This document shows, one piece after another, positions 8,989 through 17,811 of a stretch of 64,000 nt of DNA. Under the pieces are notes generated by a model, which saw only the letters and a list, made by a program, of their open reading frames with translations, had not been told where the DNA came from and ran no database searches. The first letter of the stretch is position 1, and the number at the start of each line of letters is the position of its first letter. This DNA is from Deinococcus multiflagellatus (GTDB lineage: Bacteria; Deinococcota; Deinococci; Deinococcales; Deinococcaceae). The position numbers were made by a program, and so were the translations under genes. The stretch spans positions 62,001 through 126,000 of the forward strand of contig NZ_JAIQXV010000011.1 in assembly GCF_020166415.1 (NCBI RefSeq), read 5' to 3'.

Positions 8989-10155
8989 CTATTTATTTTT
9001 ATTCAACTCTACCGAATCTTCATGTCCTTTAAATGATATATCTGATTCCAAAAGGTCTCCGAGTTTCTGCAATTCATGAAGAGCTCCTCTTGCATCAAGC
9101 TCTTTAGCATATCTTAGGTGACTGCTGATATCCTCGAGTTGATCTAAAAGCTCCTGCTCTGCTTGAGTGTAGATCTCCGCATCCGGAGGGATGGTTTGGA
9201 ATACATCTGCGGACTCACGAGCTCTTTTAGGTAACTGTCGAATAGTGTAACCCTGCCTAGTGACAATGCTCTCCGGCTTCAGTTGAAAGGAGTCGATTTC
9301 AGAGAGGATCTGAACAGCCCTCTGGGGCAGCGGATAGATCCTTACTGACTCATTTTCATTTAATTCTTCCCTTGGTTTAAAAAGAATTAAAGCAATGGAT
9401 GAGGAGATTATAAAATAGAGAAGTGCGATATTGACCGCAATTCCTATGAAGTTACTTGATTGGAAACTCAGTATGGTTTCAGACATGATATTATCGTCTG
9501 TCACAGTAAACAAATTAGGTATGAAGTTGACAAAGACGCCATAAGAGAAGTAATGCATCAGACCAGCTAATAGAAGAGCGTACTTAATTCCTCTAAGCTT
9601 GCTCTGATGGTCAATAGAGTTCCTCTGATCTTTATTTATAAAGAAGAGTACGCTCACTATAAAACCGAGAGATAGAAGCCAAATCCAATTATACTTTCCG
9701 AAGATGATTAACAAAGCAATTAACAAAATATTTACTGTCTTAAAAGTCCTCTTACCGTACTTGGGCCGATTAAGCTTGCCATTTAAACTCGTCTGACTAG
9801 TATGGCTCGCAACAGTCCATAACGATAAACCTATCAAAGTAAAAATTTCCAACCTCTCTACATAAAAATAATACATCGGCAGATATTTATTTAAGATGAT
9901 ATGATTGTTTGTGAAAAATGCTTTCCCTAGAGGCTTGGTGGATTCAAAGAATATAAAGAAGTAGGATATCAATCCAAATGCTCCCGAAGCTTTATTGGTC
10001 GGTTTATCGATAGATAATATTATAATTAATGCAATTACAATCCATTTATAAGTATTTCCAGGGAATAATAAAGGCATCAGAATAGAGAATATTGCTCCCC
10101 ATATAATTCGAGGATTTTTAGAAAGAATTTGGTTTACTTTTTCGATGAAAATCAT
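8989..10155 (-). CDS. AT-rich polytopic membrane protein of unknown function
   Basis: 388 residues. Not recognised. About eight hydrophobic helices fill the first 265 residues (near 18-33, 37-50, 57-72, 100-118, 142-152, 157-175, 194-215 and 240-262). A hydrophilic, helix-prone C-terminal region of about 120 residues follows, with heptad-like leucines near the end (EQELLDQLEDISSHL), probably cytosolic. The start ATG 10155 has a good GAGGTGA Shine-Dalgarno 3 bases upstream, unlike most genes here. Base and codon use is sharply different from all neighbours: rich in A/T, with ATA, TTA and AGA codons common. It is bounded by long inverted repeats and is almost certainly acquired by transfer. A membrane effector or transporter of a defence or competition system is possible but unproven. 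Confidence 0.85.
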   Translation of the reverse strand: MIFIEKVNQILSKNPRIIWGAIFSILMPLLFPGNTYKWIVIALIIILSIDKPTNKASGAFGLISYFFIFFESTKPLGKAFFTNNHIILNKYLPMYYFYVERLEIFTLIGLSLWTVASHTSQTSLNGKLNRPKYGKRTFKTVNILLIALLIIFGKYNWIWLLSLGFIVSVLFFINKDQRNSIDHQSKLRGIKYALLLAGLMHYFSYGVFVNFIPNLFTVTDDNIMSETILSFQSSNFIGIAVNIALLYFIISSSIALILFKPREELNENESVRIYPLPQRAVQILSEIDSFQLKPESIVTRQGYTIRQLPKRARESADVFQTIPPDAEIYTQAEQELLDQLEDISSHLRYAKELDARGALHELQKLGDLLESDISFKGHEDSVELNKNK

Positions 10156-10172
10156 AAATCACCTCTGGTGCC

Positions 10173-10195
10173 GTAGCATAAGAAAACTCTGCTAC
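10173..10195. promoter_or_regulatory. Inverted repeat upstream of the AT-rich membrane gene
   Basis: GTAGCA (10173-10178) and TGCTAC (10190-10195) face each other across 11 bases, starting 18 bases upstream of the ATG. It could be an operator or a 5' leader hairpin next to the Shine-Dalgarno. Confidence 0.4.
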
Positions 10196-10274
10196 AGCCT
10201 AAAAATTACCATTAATCAGTTTCTTCTTGTTGAGAGCTCTATGGCAGTTAGATTTCGTGCAGGATATTCCGAAG

Positions 10275-10434
10275 GTCAGCTCCTGTGGTGTGGTTCGCGA
10301 TAGTAATCTGAATTTGACATCCGCACAACACATTACATGCCGCGCTGCTGAGCCTTACTTCCCCTCAGCTTTTGTCATCCATCCTCCGCTTTTATCTCGC
10401 TGCACACTTCACGACATAACGCGGGTTTTGACTG
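10275..10434. repeat. Right arm of long diverged inverted repeat
   Basis: Mirror copy of 8723-8885. Matching blocks are GTCAGCTCCTGTG (10275-10287), CCGCGCTGCTG (10340-10350), AGCTTTTGT (10367-10375) and GGTTTTGACTG (10424-10434). The similarity stops sharply after 10434, giving a 1.7 kb unit with the membrane gene inside. Confidence 0.75.
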
Positions 10435-10676
10435 GAATACAGACGACACAGACTACCAACAACGCTCTAGGCCGGGTACTTGAAGCAGTTAAAAGTCAGC
10501 CCAGCAACAACGCCAGAGCACTCATATGAAGCAAGTGTTGGCGCATGCTTGCTCTGCTCTTTCCATGATAATGGCTAATGTTATGGCCGTAAGAGTCTTG
10601 CTCTCGAAAAACGTCATATTCTAACTATCGAAAGAATCCTGTCTCAAGCAATTTCTGCGCTTTCATAGTGTTTCGC
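10435..10676. other. Gene-free AT-rich flank of the island
   Basis: No ORF with codon use or a start signal worth calling. The composition is still AT-rich up to about 10670, then switches to the high-GC helicase gene. Confidence 0.6.
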
Positions 10677-12842
10677 TCAGGCCACCAGCGGGTGCAGGTC
10701 GCCCACGCTGACCAGCGCCAGCCAGTGCAGGGCGCGGCTGGCCGACACGTACAGCAATCGGCGCTCGTACTCGGTGCTTTCGTCGTAGGTGTCAGCGTTG
10801 GCACTGGCCACGATGGCCGCGCTGAATTCCAGCCCCTTGGCGAGGTTCACGGGCAGAATCACCAGCCCGCCCCGGAAACGGTGCTCCTGCGTGGTGATCG
10901 GCTGGGCGTCGGTGTCGAATTCGCGCAGGGCCTCGGCCAGCCGGTCGGCGTCCACGCCCCGGCGCGTGACAATGGCGATGTTCGTGTGGCCCGCCGCCTG
11001 CGCGTCCTTGACGGCCTGGGCGATCAGGGGCAGTTCGCCGTGGGGGCTGTCAGCCGGGGCCGTGTAGCGCTGCACCTCGGCGCCGTCGCGGTCCACGCCC
11101 TGCACGGCCGCCGCGCGGTTGTAGGTGGCGGCAATGCGCGCGCCCAGCTCCGTGATCTGCCGCGTGGAGCGGTAGGTGCGGCCCAGCGTGCGCACCTGCG
11201 CGCCGGGGAGCTGCGCCTGGACCGCCTCCCAGGAACTGGGGCCCTTGTAGCCGTGCATGCCCTGGTTCAGGTCGCCCAGCGCCGTGATGTGCCCGGGGCG
11301 GGTGGCGCGGCCCAGCAGGGCGTACAGCAGCGGCGAGTAATCCTGCGCCTCGTCCAGCACCACGTGGTCAAAGGGTTCCAGCGTGCGCCCGTCCAGGCGG
11401 CCAATCCCGCCGGTAAAGGCCTGCACCGCCAGCATCAGGGGCAACTCGGTCACGTCGGCGTGGGCGCGGCGAGGAGTGGGAATGCCGCTGAGGGGGTCGG
11501 TGCCCAGCAGGGCAATCTCGCGCTCAGTGAGCAGGCCACTCGCCGCCAGAGCTTCGGGGCTGCCCAGCAGGCGCCGGGCCTCAGTGATGGGCGTGGTGGA
11601 GGCGAAGACACGCCCCAGCAGGGTGGTCAGCGGCGTGGACAGCTGGCGCAAGACACTGGCCTCCTCGTCCTCGGCGGGGCGCAGGCGGGACAGGGCCTCG
11701 GCCTCAATGGCGCGGCGCATGCCGGTGCGGTAGCCCTCCAGGGGATCAGCGGCAAACACGTCGCGCAGCATGCCGGCCAGTTGCGCTTCATCCAAGGCGA
11801 AAACCTGCGGCTCGCGGCCCCGCAGCTCAATGGCTTCTCGCAGGCTCTGGCCGTGCAGCGCCGCGTTAAACCTGTTCCAGAGGTGGGTGCGCACCACGTC
11901 CAGCATGCGGGCGTCGCCCAGCAGCTTGGCCCGTCTCCACGCCAGCGCGCGGCGGGTGTTGTCACGGTCGGTCAGCAGCAGGCTCAGGGTGCGGTCGGTG
12001 ACATCTAACTTTTCCAGACCCAGCAGGCTGGTGGCCCAGGCTTCGGGGGTGGTCACCACCACGCGCTCAATGCCCAGTTCGGGCAGAATCCGCGCGGCGT
12101 AGGTGGCGAGCACGCGGTTGGGCATCAGCACCATGCAGGCTTCGGGGCGGGCGCGGTGGGGGCCGCGTTCGGCGCTGGTCATCCAGGCCAGGCGGTGAAA
12201 GCCGATGGTGGTTTTCCCCGAGCCCGCCGCGCCCTGAATGATCACCGGCACGCCGGCCGGGGCGCGCATGGCCTCGTTCTGCTCGGGCTGCAGGGTTTCG
12301 ACCACATCGCGCATGCCGGCCGTGCTGCCTTCCTGCAAGCGGCGCAGCAGCACTTCCTCGCGCCCGCCGGTGTCGCCGCCCTGTTCATCGTCGTACAGGT
12401 CGGTCACGCGCAGCAGCGTCTTGGCGTGAATGTCCAGCTGGCGGCGGCGCTTGATCACGCCGGCACTGCCCTTGCGCGGGGTCCAGCCCAATGCCTGCGA
12501 ATAGAACAGGCTGCCCACCTCGCTGTCCCAGCTGACCACCGAATAGGGCCCTTTCACGTCCCGGAAGCCGTGCTTGCCGATGTACAGGGTCTGCTCGCGC
12601 CCGGCCACGCGCACCTTCAGGCTGCCGAAGTACGGCTGGTGCACATGCGGCGAGAGCATGGCGGCAAATTCTTCGGCCTGGTCGCCCAGGATGATGCTGG
12701 TTTCCAGGTCGGCGCCCATCTGGCGGTCACGGTCTTCCCAGAATTCGATCTGCCGCAGCATGGCGGCCACGGTGGACGAGAGGTGCTGACTTTCCAGTTC
12801 AAAATCCGGGTGGGTTTCCGGACGTGATTCCGCAACAGGCAT
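10677..12842 (-). CDS. helD: HelD-like superfamily 1 helicase/ATPase
   Basis: 721 residues. HelD/UvrD-like ATPases of this build release RNA polymerase from stalled or inactive complexes in Gram-positive bacteria; DNA helicase IV is the related enteric protein. An N-terminal helical arm region (residues 1-190) precedes the Walker A motif GAAGSGKTT. Walker B is VVLDEAQDYS, followed by an SF1 motif III-like LGDLNQGMHGY, and motif VI-like LLYVSASRAL closes the protein. ATG 12842 is chosen: TATCCT lies 7 bases upstream on the minus strand, a leaderless start. The gene stands directly beside the AT-rich island and has normal base use, so it is probably core genome. Confidence 0.88.
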   Translation of the reverse strand: MPVAESRPETHPDFELESQHLSSTVAAMLRQIEFWEDRDRQMGADLETSIILGDQAEEFAAMLSPHVHQPYFGSLKVRVAGREQTLYIGKHGFRDVKGPYSVVSWDSEVGSLFYSQALGWTPRKGSAGVIKRRRQLDIHAKTLLRVTDLYDDEQGGDTGGREEVLLRRLQEGSTAGMRDVVETLQPEQNEAMRAPAGVPVIIQGAAGSGKTTIGFHRLAWMTSAERGPHRARPEACMVLMPNRVLATYAARILPELGIERVVVTTPEAWATSLLGLEKLDVTDRTLSLLLTDRDNTRRALAWRRAKLLGDARMLDVVRTHLWNRFNAALHGQSLREAIELRGREPQVFALDEAQLAGMLRDVFAADPLEGYRTGMRRAIEAEALSRLRPAEDEEASVLRQLSTPLTTLLGRVFASTTPITEARRLLGSPEALAASGLLTEREIALLGTDPLSGIPTPRRAHADVTELPLMLAVQAFTGGIGRLDGRTLEPFDHVVLDEAQDYSPLLYALLGRATRPGHITALGDLNQGMHGYKGPSSWEAVQAQLPGAQVRTLGRTYRSTRQITELGARIAATYNRAAAVQGVDRDGAEVQRYTAPADSPHGELPLIAQAVKDAQAAGHTNIAIVTRRGVDADRLAEALREFDTDAQPITTQEHRFRGGLVILPVNLAKGLEFSAAIVASANADTYDESTEYERRLLYVSASRALHWLALVSVGDLHPLVA

Positions 12843-12849
12843 AACGTAC

Positions 12850-12855
12850 AGGATA
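12850..12855 (-). promoter_or_regulatory. -10 box TATCCT for the HelD-like gene
   Basis: Minus-strand TATCCT, 7 bases before ATG 12842, no Shine-Dalgarno. Confidence 0.55.
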
Positions 12856-12881
12856 CGGGAGTGGGGCAAAGTTGGGGCGAC

Positions 12882-13646
12882 TTACCAGAGGCGGCGCACG
12901 CGGTAGCTGCTGTCCTGAAGGCGCAGGGGTTCGACATAGGTGCGCGTGGAGAGAATCTGGCTGTGCCCGGCGTTGTCCCAGGTCCAGCGCTGTTCCCTGG
13001 TCACGGCGGCAAACTGGGGCACCTGCCCTTTTTGCACGTACAGGGTGCGCCTCAGTTCGCGCTGCCGGGTGTTGGCCGCGTCCTCTGGGCCCACCTCATA
13101 GGCACTCAGATCACCCCAGGGGCGCAGTTCGCCGCCCAGCCACGCGAACAGGTTCAGGGTAAAGGCTCCGCCGGGGCCGTCACCGCAGCTGGTGAGCAAT
13201 GCAAATTCCCGCAGGCTGTTCTGATCCAGGTCGCGCAGGGTATAGCCCTGCTTCCAGATACAGATATTCATGTTGCCTACCGGCTCGATCAGCCAGGCCG
13301 ACGATGTCTCGGAGTTCAGCACCGCCAGCATCACGGGCGGCTCGCCCTGGTACACCTGCACCGTGGTCAGGCGTTCGGGCCGGGCCGAGCGGAAGGGCGC
13401 CACCAGACTGAACTGCACGTCGGCCAACTTCAGCCCCCCAAAATACTCGTATTTCTTTTTCAGGGCCTGCACCTGGGGTTTGCGGTTCAGCCCCGTCAGC
13501 AGGGTTGACAGGCTGGCGGCTTCCTGGGCGGTAAAGCGCTGCGCCGTGTCGCCCTCGCGGTACAGCACGGGCCAGCGCTCCACCTCGGCGCGGGTGAGGG
13601 CGGCGGCGGAGCCCAGCAGCAGCAGGGGCAGAAGCAGGCGGCGCAT
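12882..13646 (-). CDS. Secreted protein of unknown function
   Basis: 254 residues. Signal peptide at the N-terminus (MRRLLLPLLLLGSAAALTRA, cleavage near residue 19-20). The mature part has no domain I recognise; two cysteines (one near residue 143 in NICIWKQG, one in LLTSCGDG) could form a disulphide. ATG 13646 has TACCCT 6 bases upstream on the minus strand (13653-13658), overlapping the divergent glyS leader promoter region. It ends 39 bases before the helD start, so read-through from this gene into helD is possible. Confidence 0.75.
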   Translation of the reverse strand: MRRLLLPLLLLGSAAALTRAEVERWPVLYREGDTAQRFTAQEAASLSTLLTGLNRKPQVQALKKKYEYFGGLKLADVQFSLVAPFRSARPERLTTVQVYQGEPPVMLAVLNSETSSAWLIEPVGNMNICIWKQGYTLRDLDQNSLREFALLTSCGDGPGGAFTLNLFAWLGGELRPWGDLSAYEVGPEDAANTRQRELRRTLYVQKGQVPQFAAVTREQRWTWDNAGHSQILSTRTYVEPLRLQDSSYRVRRLW

Positions 13647-13660
13647 GGCGGTAGGGTACC

Positions 13661-13690
13661 TTGACCCCCCTGCCCCCGGTGCCGCACACT
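13661..13690 (+). promoter_or_regulatory. Candidate promoter of the glyS T-box leader
   Basis: TTGACC (13661-13666), an 18-base spacer and CACACT (13685-13690). The -10 match is only 3 of 6, so this is a guess from position. Confidence 0.35.
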
Positions 13691-13694
13691 TGGA

Positions 13695-13915
13695 GGGCGT
13701 TGATCCGCAGGAGTAGCGGCGCACGTACCCAACGAGCGAGCCTGTGGCGGTGAGAGTCAGGCGGGTGGCGGGCCGTGAAGGGCAGCGGGGAGCAGAGCAG
13801 GCGACAAAAGTGCCAGTCTGGCCGCAGAGGGCGGTGACTGGAACTGGGGTGGAACCGCGCGTGATGTCATGCGTCCCCAGACGGCGAAATGTCCGTCTGG
13901 GGACGTTTCGTTGTG
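13695..13915 (+). promoter_or_regulatory. Glycine T-box riboswitch upstream of glyS
   Basis: The leader carries the T-box hallmark AACTGGGGTGGAACCGCG (13842-13859). The UGGA of the bulge (13850-13853) pairs with the UCCA 3' end of uncharged tRNA-Gly, whose discriminator base is U. Stem I parts are visible upstream: AGTA near 13712, the AGCGAGCC / GGTGAGAGTC pair near 13735-13758, and GTGAAG followed by GGC at 13781-13783, the likely glycine specifier codon. A terminator hairpin follows at 13872-13905. Uncharged tRNA-Gly should favour the antiterminator and raise glyS expression. I am sure of the T-box, less of the exact specifier and 5' end. Confidence 0.88.
13872..13911 (+). terminator. T-box-controlled terminator
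   Basis: Arms CGTCCCCAGACGG (13872-13884) and CCGTCTGGGGACG (13893-13905) pair over 13 bases around an 8-base loop, then TTTCGTT. Confidence 0.85.
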
Positions 13916-13917
13916 GA

Positions 13918-14003
13918 GGTCTAAGGGTCGAGGGTCGAAGAGTCTAAGAACACCCGTTCTGCTGTTCCTTAGACCTTTCGACCCTTTGACCCTTCGACCC
14001 TCC
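13918..14003. repeat. Heptamer repeats forming a large imperfect hairpin before glyS
   Basis: Phased 7-base units of the GGGTCGA / TCGACCC type on both arms (GGTCTAAGGGTCGAGGGTCGA on the left, complementary units up to 13999 on the right). The hairpin lies between the T-box terminator and the glyS ribosome binding site. Confidence 0.6.
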
Positions 14004-14016
14004 GAAGGAGACCCAT

Positions 14017-15527
<1,511 letters not shown>

Positions 15528-15531
<4 letters not shown>

Positions 15532-15926
15532 CCCTCCCCGAAGACCGCTTTCTGCCGGTGCTGCGCAGTCTGGAACTGGCCGTGCTGGGCGTGTACGGCG
15601 AGCACCCCGACCTGACCGACGCCCAGGTGGACGCCGCCTACGAGGAACTGGCGCGGCGCTACCGGGCCGAGGCCACGAACTTTCCGTTCAAGCCGGGGGC
15701 CCTGGACGGCCTGCGCGCCGAGGTGCACGACGCCGCGCTGCGCAACCTGACGCTGATGCTGAACCACCTGGGCGAGGACCAGCGGCCCAGCGCCGAAGAC
15801 CTGCGCCAGTGCGTGAACCGCCTGCGCACCAGTGTGAAGCGCTGGACCCGCGAGGGTGGCCGTCAGGGCTACCTGAAGTTCATTGACCGCGAGCTGAACA
15901 CCGAACTGGACAGCGACGAGGTGTAG
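15528..15926 (+). CDS. Hypothetical protein coupled to glyS
   Basis: 132 residues, charged and probably all-helical, without membrane segments or a recognised domain. ATG 15528 overlaps the glyS stop, so the two are translationally coupled and share the T-box. The conserved-looking core is [28 protein letters not shown]. Operon position hints at a translation-related role, but that is inference only. Confidence 0.8.
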
Positions 15927-15997
15927 GGCCGGGCCTGCCGCCCAGTCCCCGCCGCGCTTTTGAACACCCCCGCCGACCCAGCACCGTCCTCACCTTT

Positions 15998-16022
15998 GCC
16001 CCCGCCACGCGCGGGGGCTCTT
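15998..16022 (+). terminator. Terminator of the glyS operon
   Basis: GCCCCCGC (15998-16005) and GCGGGGGC (16011-16018) form an 8-base stem with a 5-base loop, followed by TCTTT. Confidence 0.8.
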
Positions 16023-16023
16023 T

Positions 16024-16392
16024 ATGCTCATGGGCATGCTGGCGCCCTGGTCCGGTCTCGTGCTGCTCGTCGTCTGTCCGCTGCTGGGCCTGTGGGCGCT
16101 GTGGCGCCGCCGGTGGTGGCTGGGGGCCAGTGCGGGCGCGGCCTGTTTTACGGCGCTGGCCTACCCGGCCCTGCTGCTGGGCGGTCCTCATGGGTGGTGG
16201 TGGACCCGCCTCTACTGGTTCGAGCCGAACGGCGGCTTTCCCGGAGGGCTGGGCAGCGCACCCACCCTTCTGCCGGCTCTGGTGGGCCTGAGTGCAGGGC
16301 TCGCTCTGGTCGCCCTGTGGCGCGAGCGGGTGGCGCTGGCGACGGTTCCGCTGGTGGGCAGCGTCCTGGCGGCGATCCAGTTCTGGGGCTAG
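16024..16392 (+). CDS. Small integral membrane protein, unknown function
   Basis: 122 residues with about four hydrophobic helices (near 6-24, 32-52, 78-96 and 103-120) and a Trp-rich loop HGWWWTRLYWFEPNGG. The start ATG lies two bases past the glyS terminator T-run, so its promoter is unclear. No family recognised; the reading frame is consistent with GC-rich codon use. Confidence 0.6.
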   Translation: MLMGMLAPWSGLVLLVVCPLLGLWALWRRRWWLGASAGAACFTALAYPALLLGGPHGWWWTRLYWFEPNGGFPGGLGSAPTLLPALVGLSAGLALVALWRERVALATVPLVGSVLAAIQFWG

Positions 16393-16409
16393 GGCGGCCA
16401 GAACCAGCT

Positions 16410-17018
16410 TTACCGTGGCGTGGCCGCGCGGAACTCCACACTGAGCAGGCCCCAGAGAATCTGGGCGGTGGCGTGGGGCGGCAGGTGCCCGCTCATGACC
16501 AGATGGGCCAGGCCATGCACCGTGGCCCAGAGCCCCTGGGCCACCACCTCAGGCTGGGCCGTCTGCAGGTCGCCGCTCGCCTGTGCCTCTGCAAGAAGGC
16601 GCGCCAGCAGCGTCTGATTGCGCTCGATCAGGGGAGCCAGGGGCGATACGGAGCCCGGTGGACACACCTGCGGATCAAAGATCAGGGTAAAGGCGTGGGG
16701 ATGCTGGGCGGCGTAACCCACATAAGCCTCGCCCAGGGCCACCAGCCGGGCCAGCGGCGTGGGCGGCGCAGCGGCGGCCTGCTCCTGCGCGACCACGAAT
16801 TCCGTCATACAGACCTCACCCAGCGCCAGCAGCAGGGCGTGCCGATCACTGAAATGGTGGTACGGCGCCGCGTGGCTGACCCCCGCTTGCCGGGCCACCT
16901 CACGCAGGCTCAACTCGGCGGCCGGGCGCCCGGCCAGCAGGGTACGGGCCGCCGTCAGCAGCTCCTGACGCAGCAGGCCATGGTGATAGGGCCGGGCAGA
17001 CCCGCGCGAACTTGACAT
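16410..17018 (-). CDS. TetR family transcriptional repressor
   Basis: 202 residues. N-terminal helix-turn-helix (LREVARQAGVSHAAPYHHFSDRHALL, residues about 36-61) and a helical C-terminal ligand domain of the TetR_C_33-like kind. It is divergent from the quinone reductase at 17105, and the shared 86-base gap has two matching palindromes, one of them covering its own start codon. That suggests autorepression and control of the neighbour, perhaps with a quinone or electrophile as inducer. ATG 17018 is chosen; ATG 17027 is also possible. Confidence 0.9.
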   Translation of the reverse strand: MSSSRGSARPYHHGLLRQELLTAARTLLAGRPAAELSLREVARQAGVSHAAPYHHFSDRHALLLALGEVCMTEFVVAQEQAAAAPPTPLARLVALGEAYVGYAAQHPHAFTLIFDPQVCPPGSVSPLAPLIERNQTLLARLLAEAQASGDLQTAQPEVVAQGLWATVHGLAHLVMSGHLPPHATAQILWGLLSVEFRAATPR

Positions 17019-17024
17019 TGTCAA
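17012..17024. promoter_or_regulatory. Palindromic operator 1, over the tetR start codon
   Basis: TTGACATTGTCAA, a perfect palindrome with one central base, overlapping the first codons of the TetR gene. Confidence 0.7.
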
Positions 17025-17053
17025 CATGATGGCGCAACCTGTGAACAAGTCAA

Positions 17054-17068
17054 CTTGACACTGTCAAG
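17054..17068. promoter_or_regulatory. Palindromic operator 2, between tetR and quinone reductase
   Basis: CTTGACACTGTCAAG, a perfect 15-base palindrome with the same half-site as operator 1. The embedded TTGACA may also serve as a -35 element. Confidence 0.75.
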
Positions 17069-17104
17069 ATCTCTCAGGGGCTGCCGCTGCAGCCTGGAGG
17101 CCGC

Positions 17105-17725
17105 ATGTCCACACTGGTCATCAACGCCCACCCGAACCCCGACAGCTTCTGCCGCGCGCTGGCTGAACGCTATGCCCAGGGGGCCCGCGCCGCTGGGCCG
17201 GTCACCCTCATTCATCTGGCCGAACTGCACTTTGACCCGGTCCTGCACCGGGGGTATGGGGCCGCGCAGCCACCAGAAGCGGATCTGGAACGCATGCAGG
17301 CCCTGTTGCGCGGGTGCACGCACCTGTGCGTCGTGTACCCGGTCTGGTGGGGGGCGCCGCCCGCGCTGCTCAAAGGGTTTGTGGACCGCACCTTCCTGCC
17401 TGGGTTTGCCTTTCAGTACCAGGATCGCCCATTCCCCGCCCAACTCCTGCGCGGCCGGAGCGCGCGCGTGATGGTCACCAGCGACTCGCCCAGGTGGTAC
17501 CTGCATGTCACGGGCGACAGTGCCGTGCGCAGCGTCAAGGACCGCACCCTGGCCTTTAGCGGCTTCCGCCCTGTGCAGGCCACCCGCCTGGGGCCAGTGC
17601 GCCGCAGCACGCCAGAGCAGCGGGAACGGTGGCTGGCCCAGGCAGCCCAGCTGGGAGAGCGGGATGGTCAGCGGGCCAGCCAGCGGCACCCGGGTCAAGC
17701 CGTGATGAGCCACCCCGGAGCGTAG
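17105..17725 (+). CDS. NAD(P)H:quinone reductase, flavodoxin-like fold
   Basis: 206 residues. Two-electron reduction of quinones using FMN or FAD, cytoplasmic, of the MdaB/KefF/NQO1-like group. Visible parts are the N-terminal strand and phosphate loop MSTLVINAHPNPDSFCRAL, the VYPVWWGAPPALLKGFVDRTFLPGFAF block that binds flavin, and the later DSPRWYLHV region. ATG 17105 follows GGAGG by 4 bases. The divergent TetR and twin operators make this the likely regulated target. Confidence 0.88.
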   Translation: MSTLVINAHPNPDSFCRALAERYAQGARAAGPVTLIHLAELHFDPVLHRGYGAAQPPEADLERMQALLRGCTHLCVVYPVWWGAPPALLKGFVDRTFLPGFAFQYQDRPFPAQLLRGRSARVMVTSDSPRWYLHVTGDSAVRSVKDRTLAFSGFRPVQATRLGPVRRSTPEQRERWLAQAAQLGERDGQRASQRHPGQAVMSHPGA

Positions 17726-17811
17726 GAGGAGGCGCGTACAAGGCACGGGACCAGCAAGACCGGGGGGATCTGCGCGGATGAACCGGCGGCCCTCCCTCTT
17801 CCGCCTCTCCC

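Noticed and set aside
10227..10529. 100-codon plus-strand ORF with TTG start
   Set aside because: It lies mostly inside the right inverted-repeat arm, has no ribosome binding site, and its codon use fits no neighbour.
13872..13905. CRISPR-like or phage attachment palindrome
   Set aside because: It is the T-box terminator stem; no repeat array and no integrase were seen anywhere in the window.
16200..16230. TTCGAGCC string as a tRNA T-loop
   Set aside because: No acceptor stem or anticodon arm can be built around it, and it lies in a membrane-protein frame.
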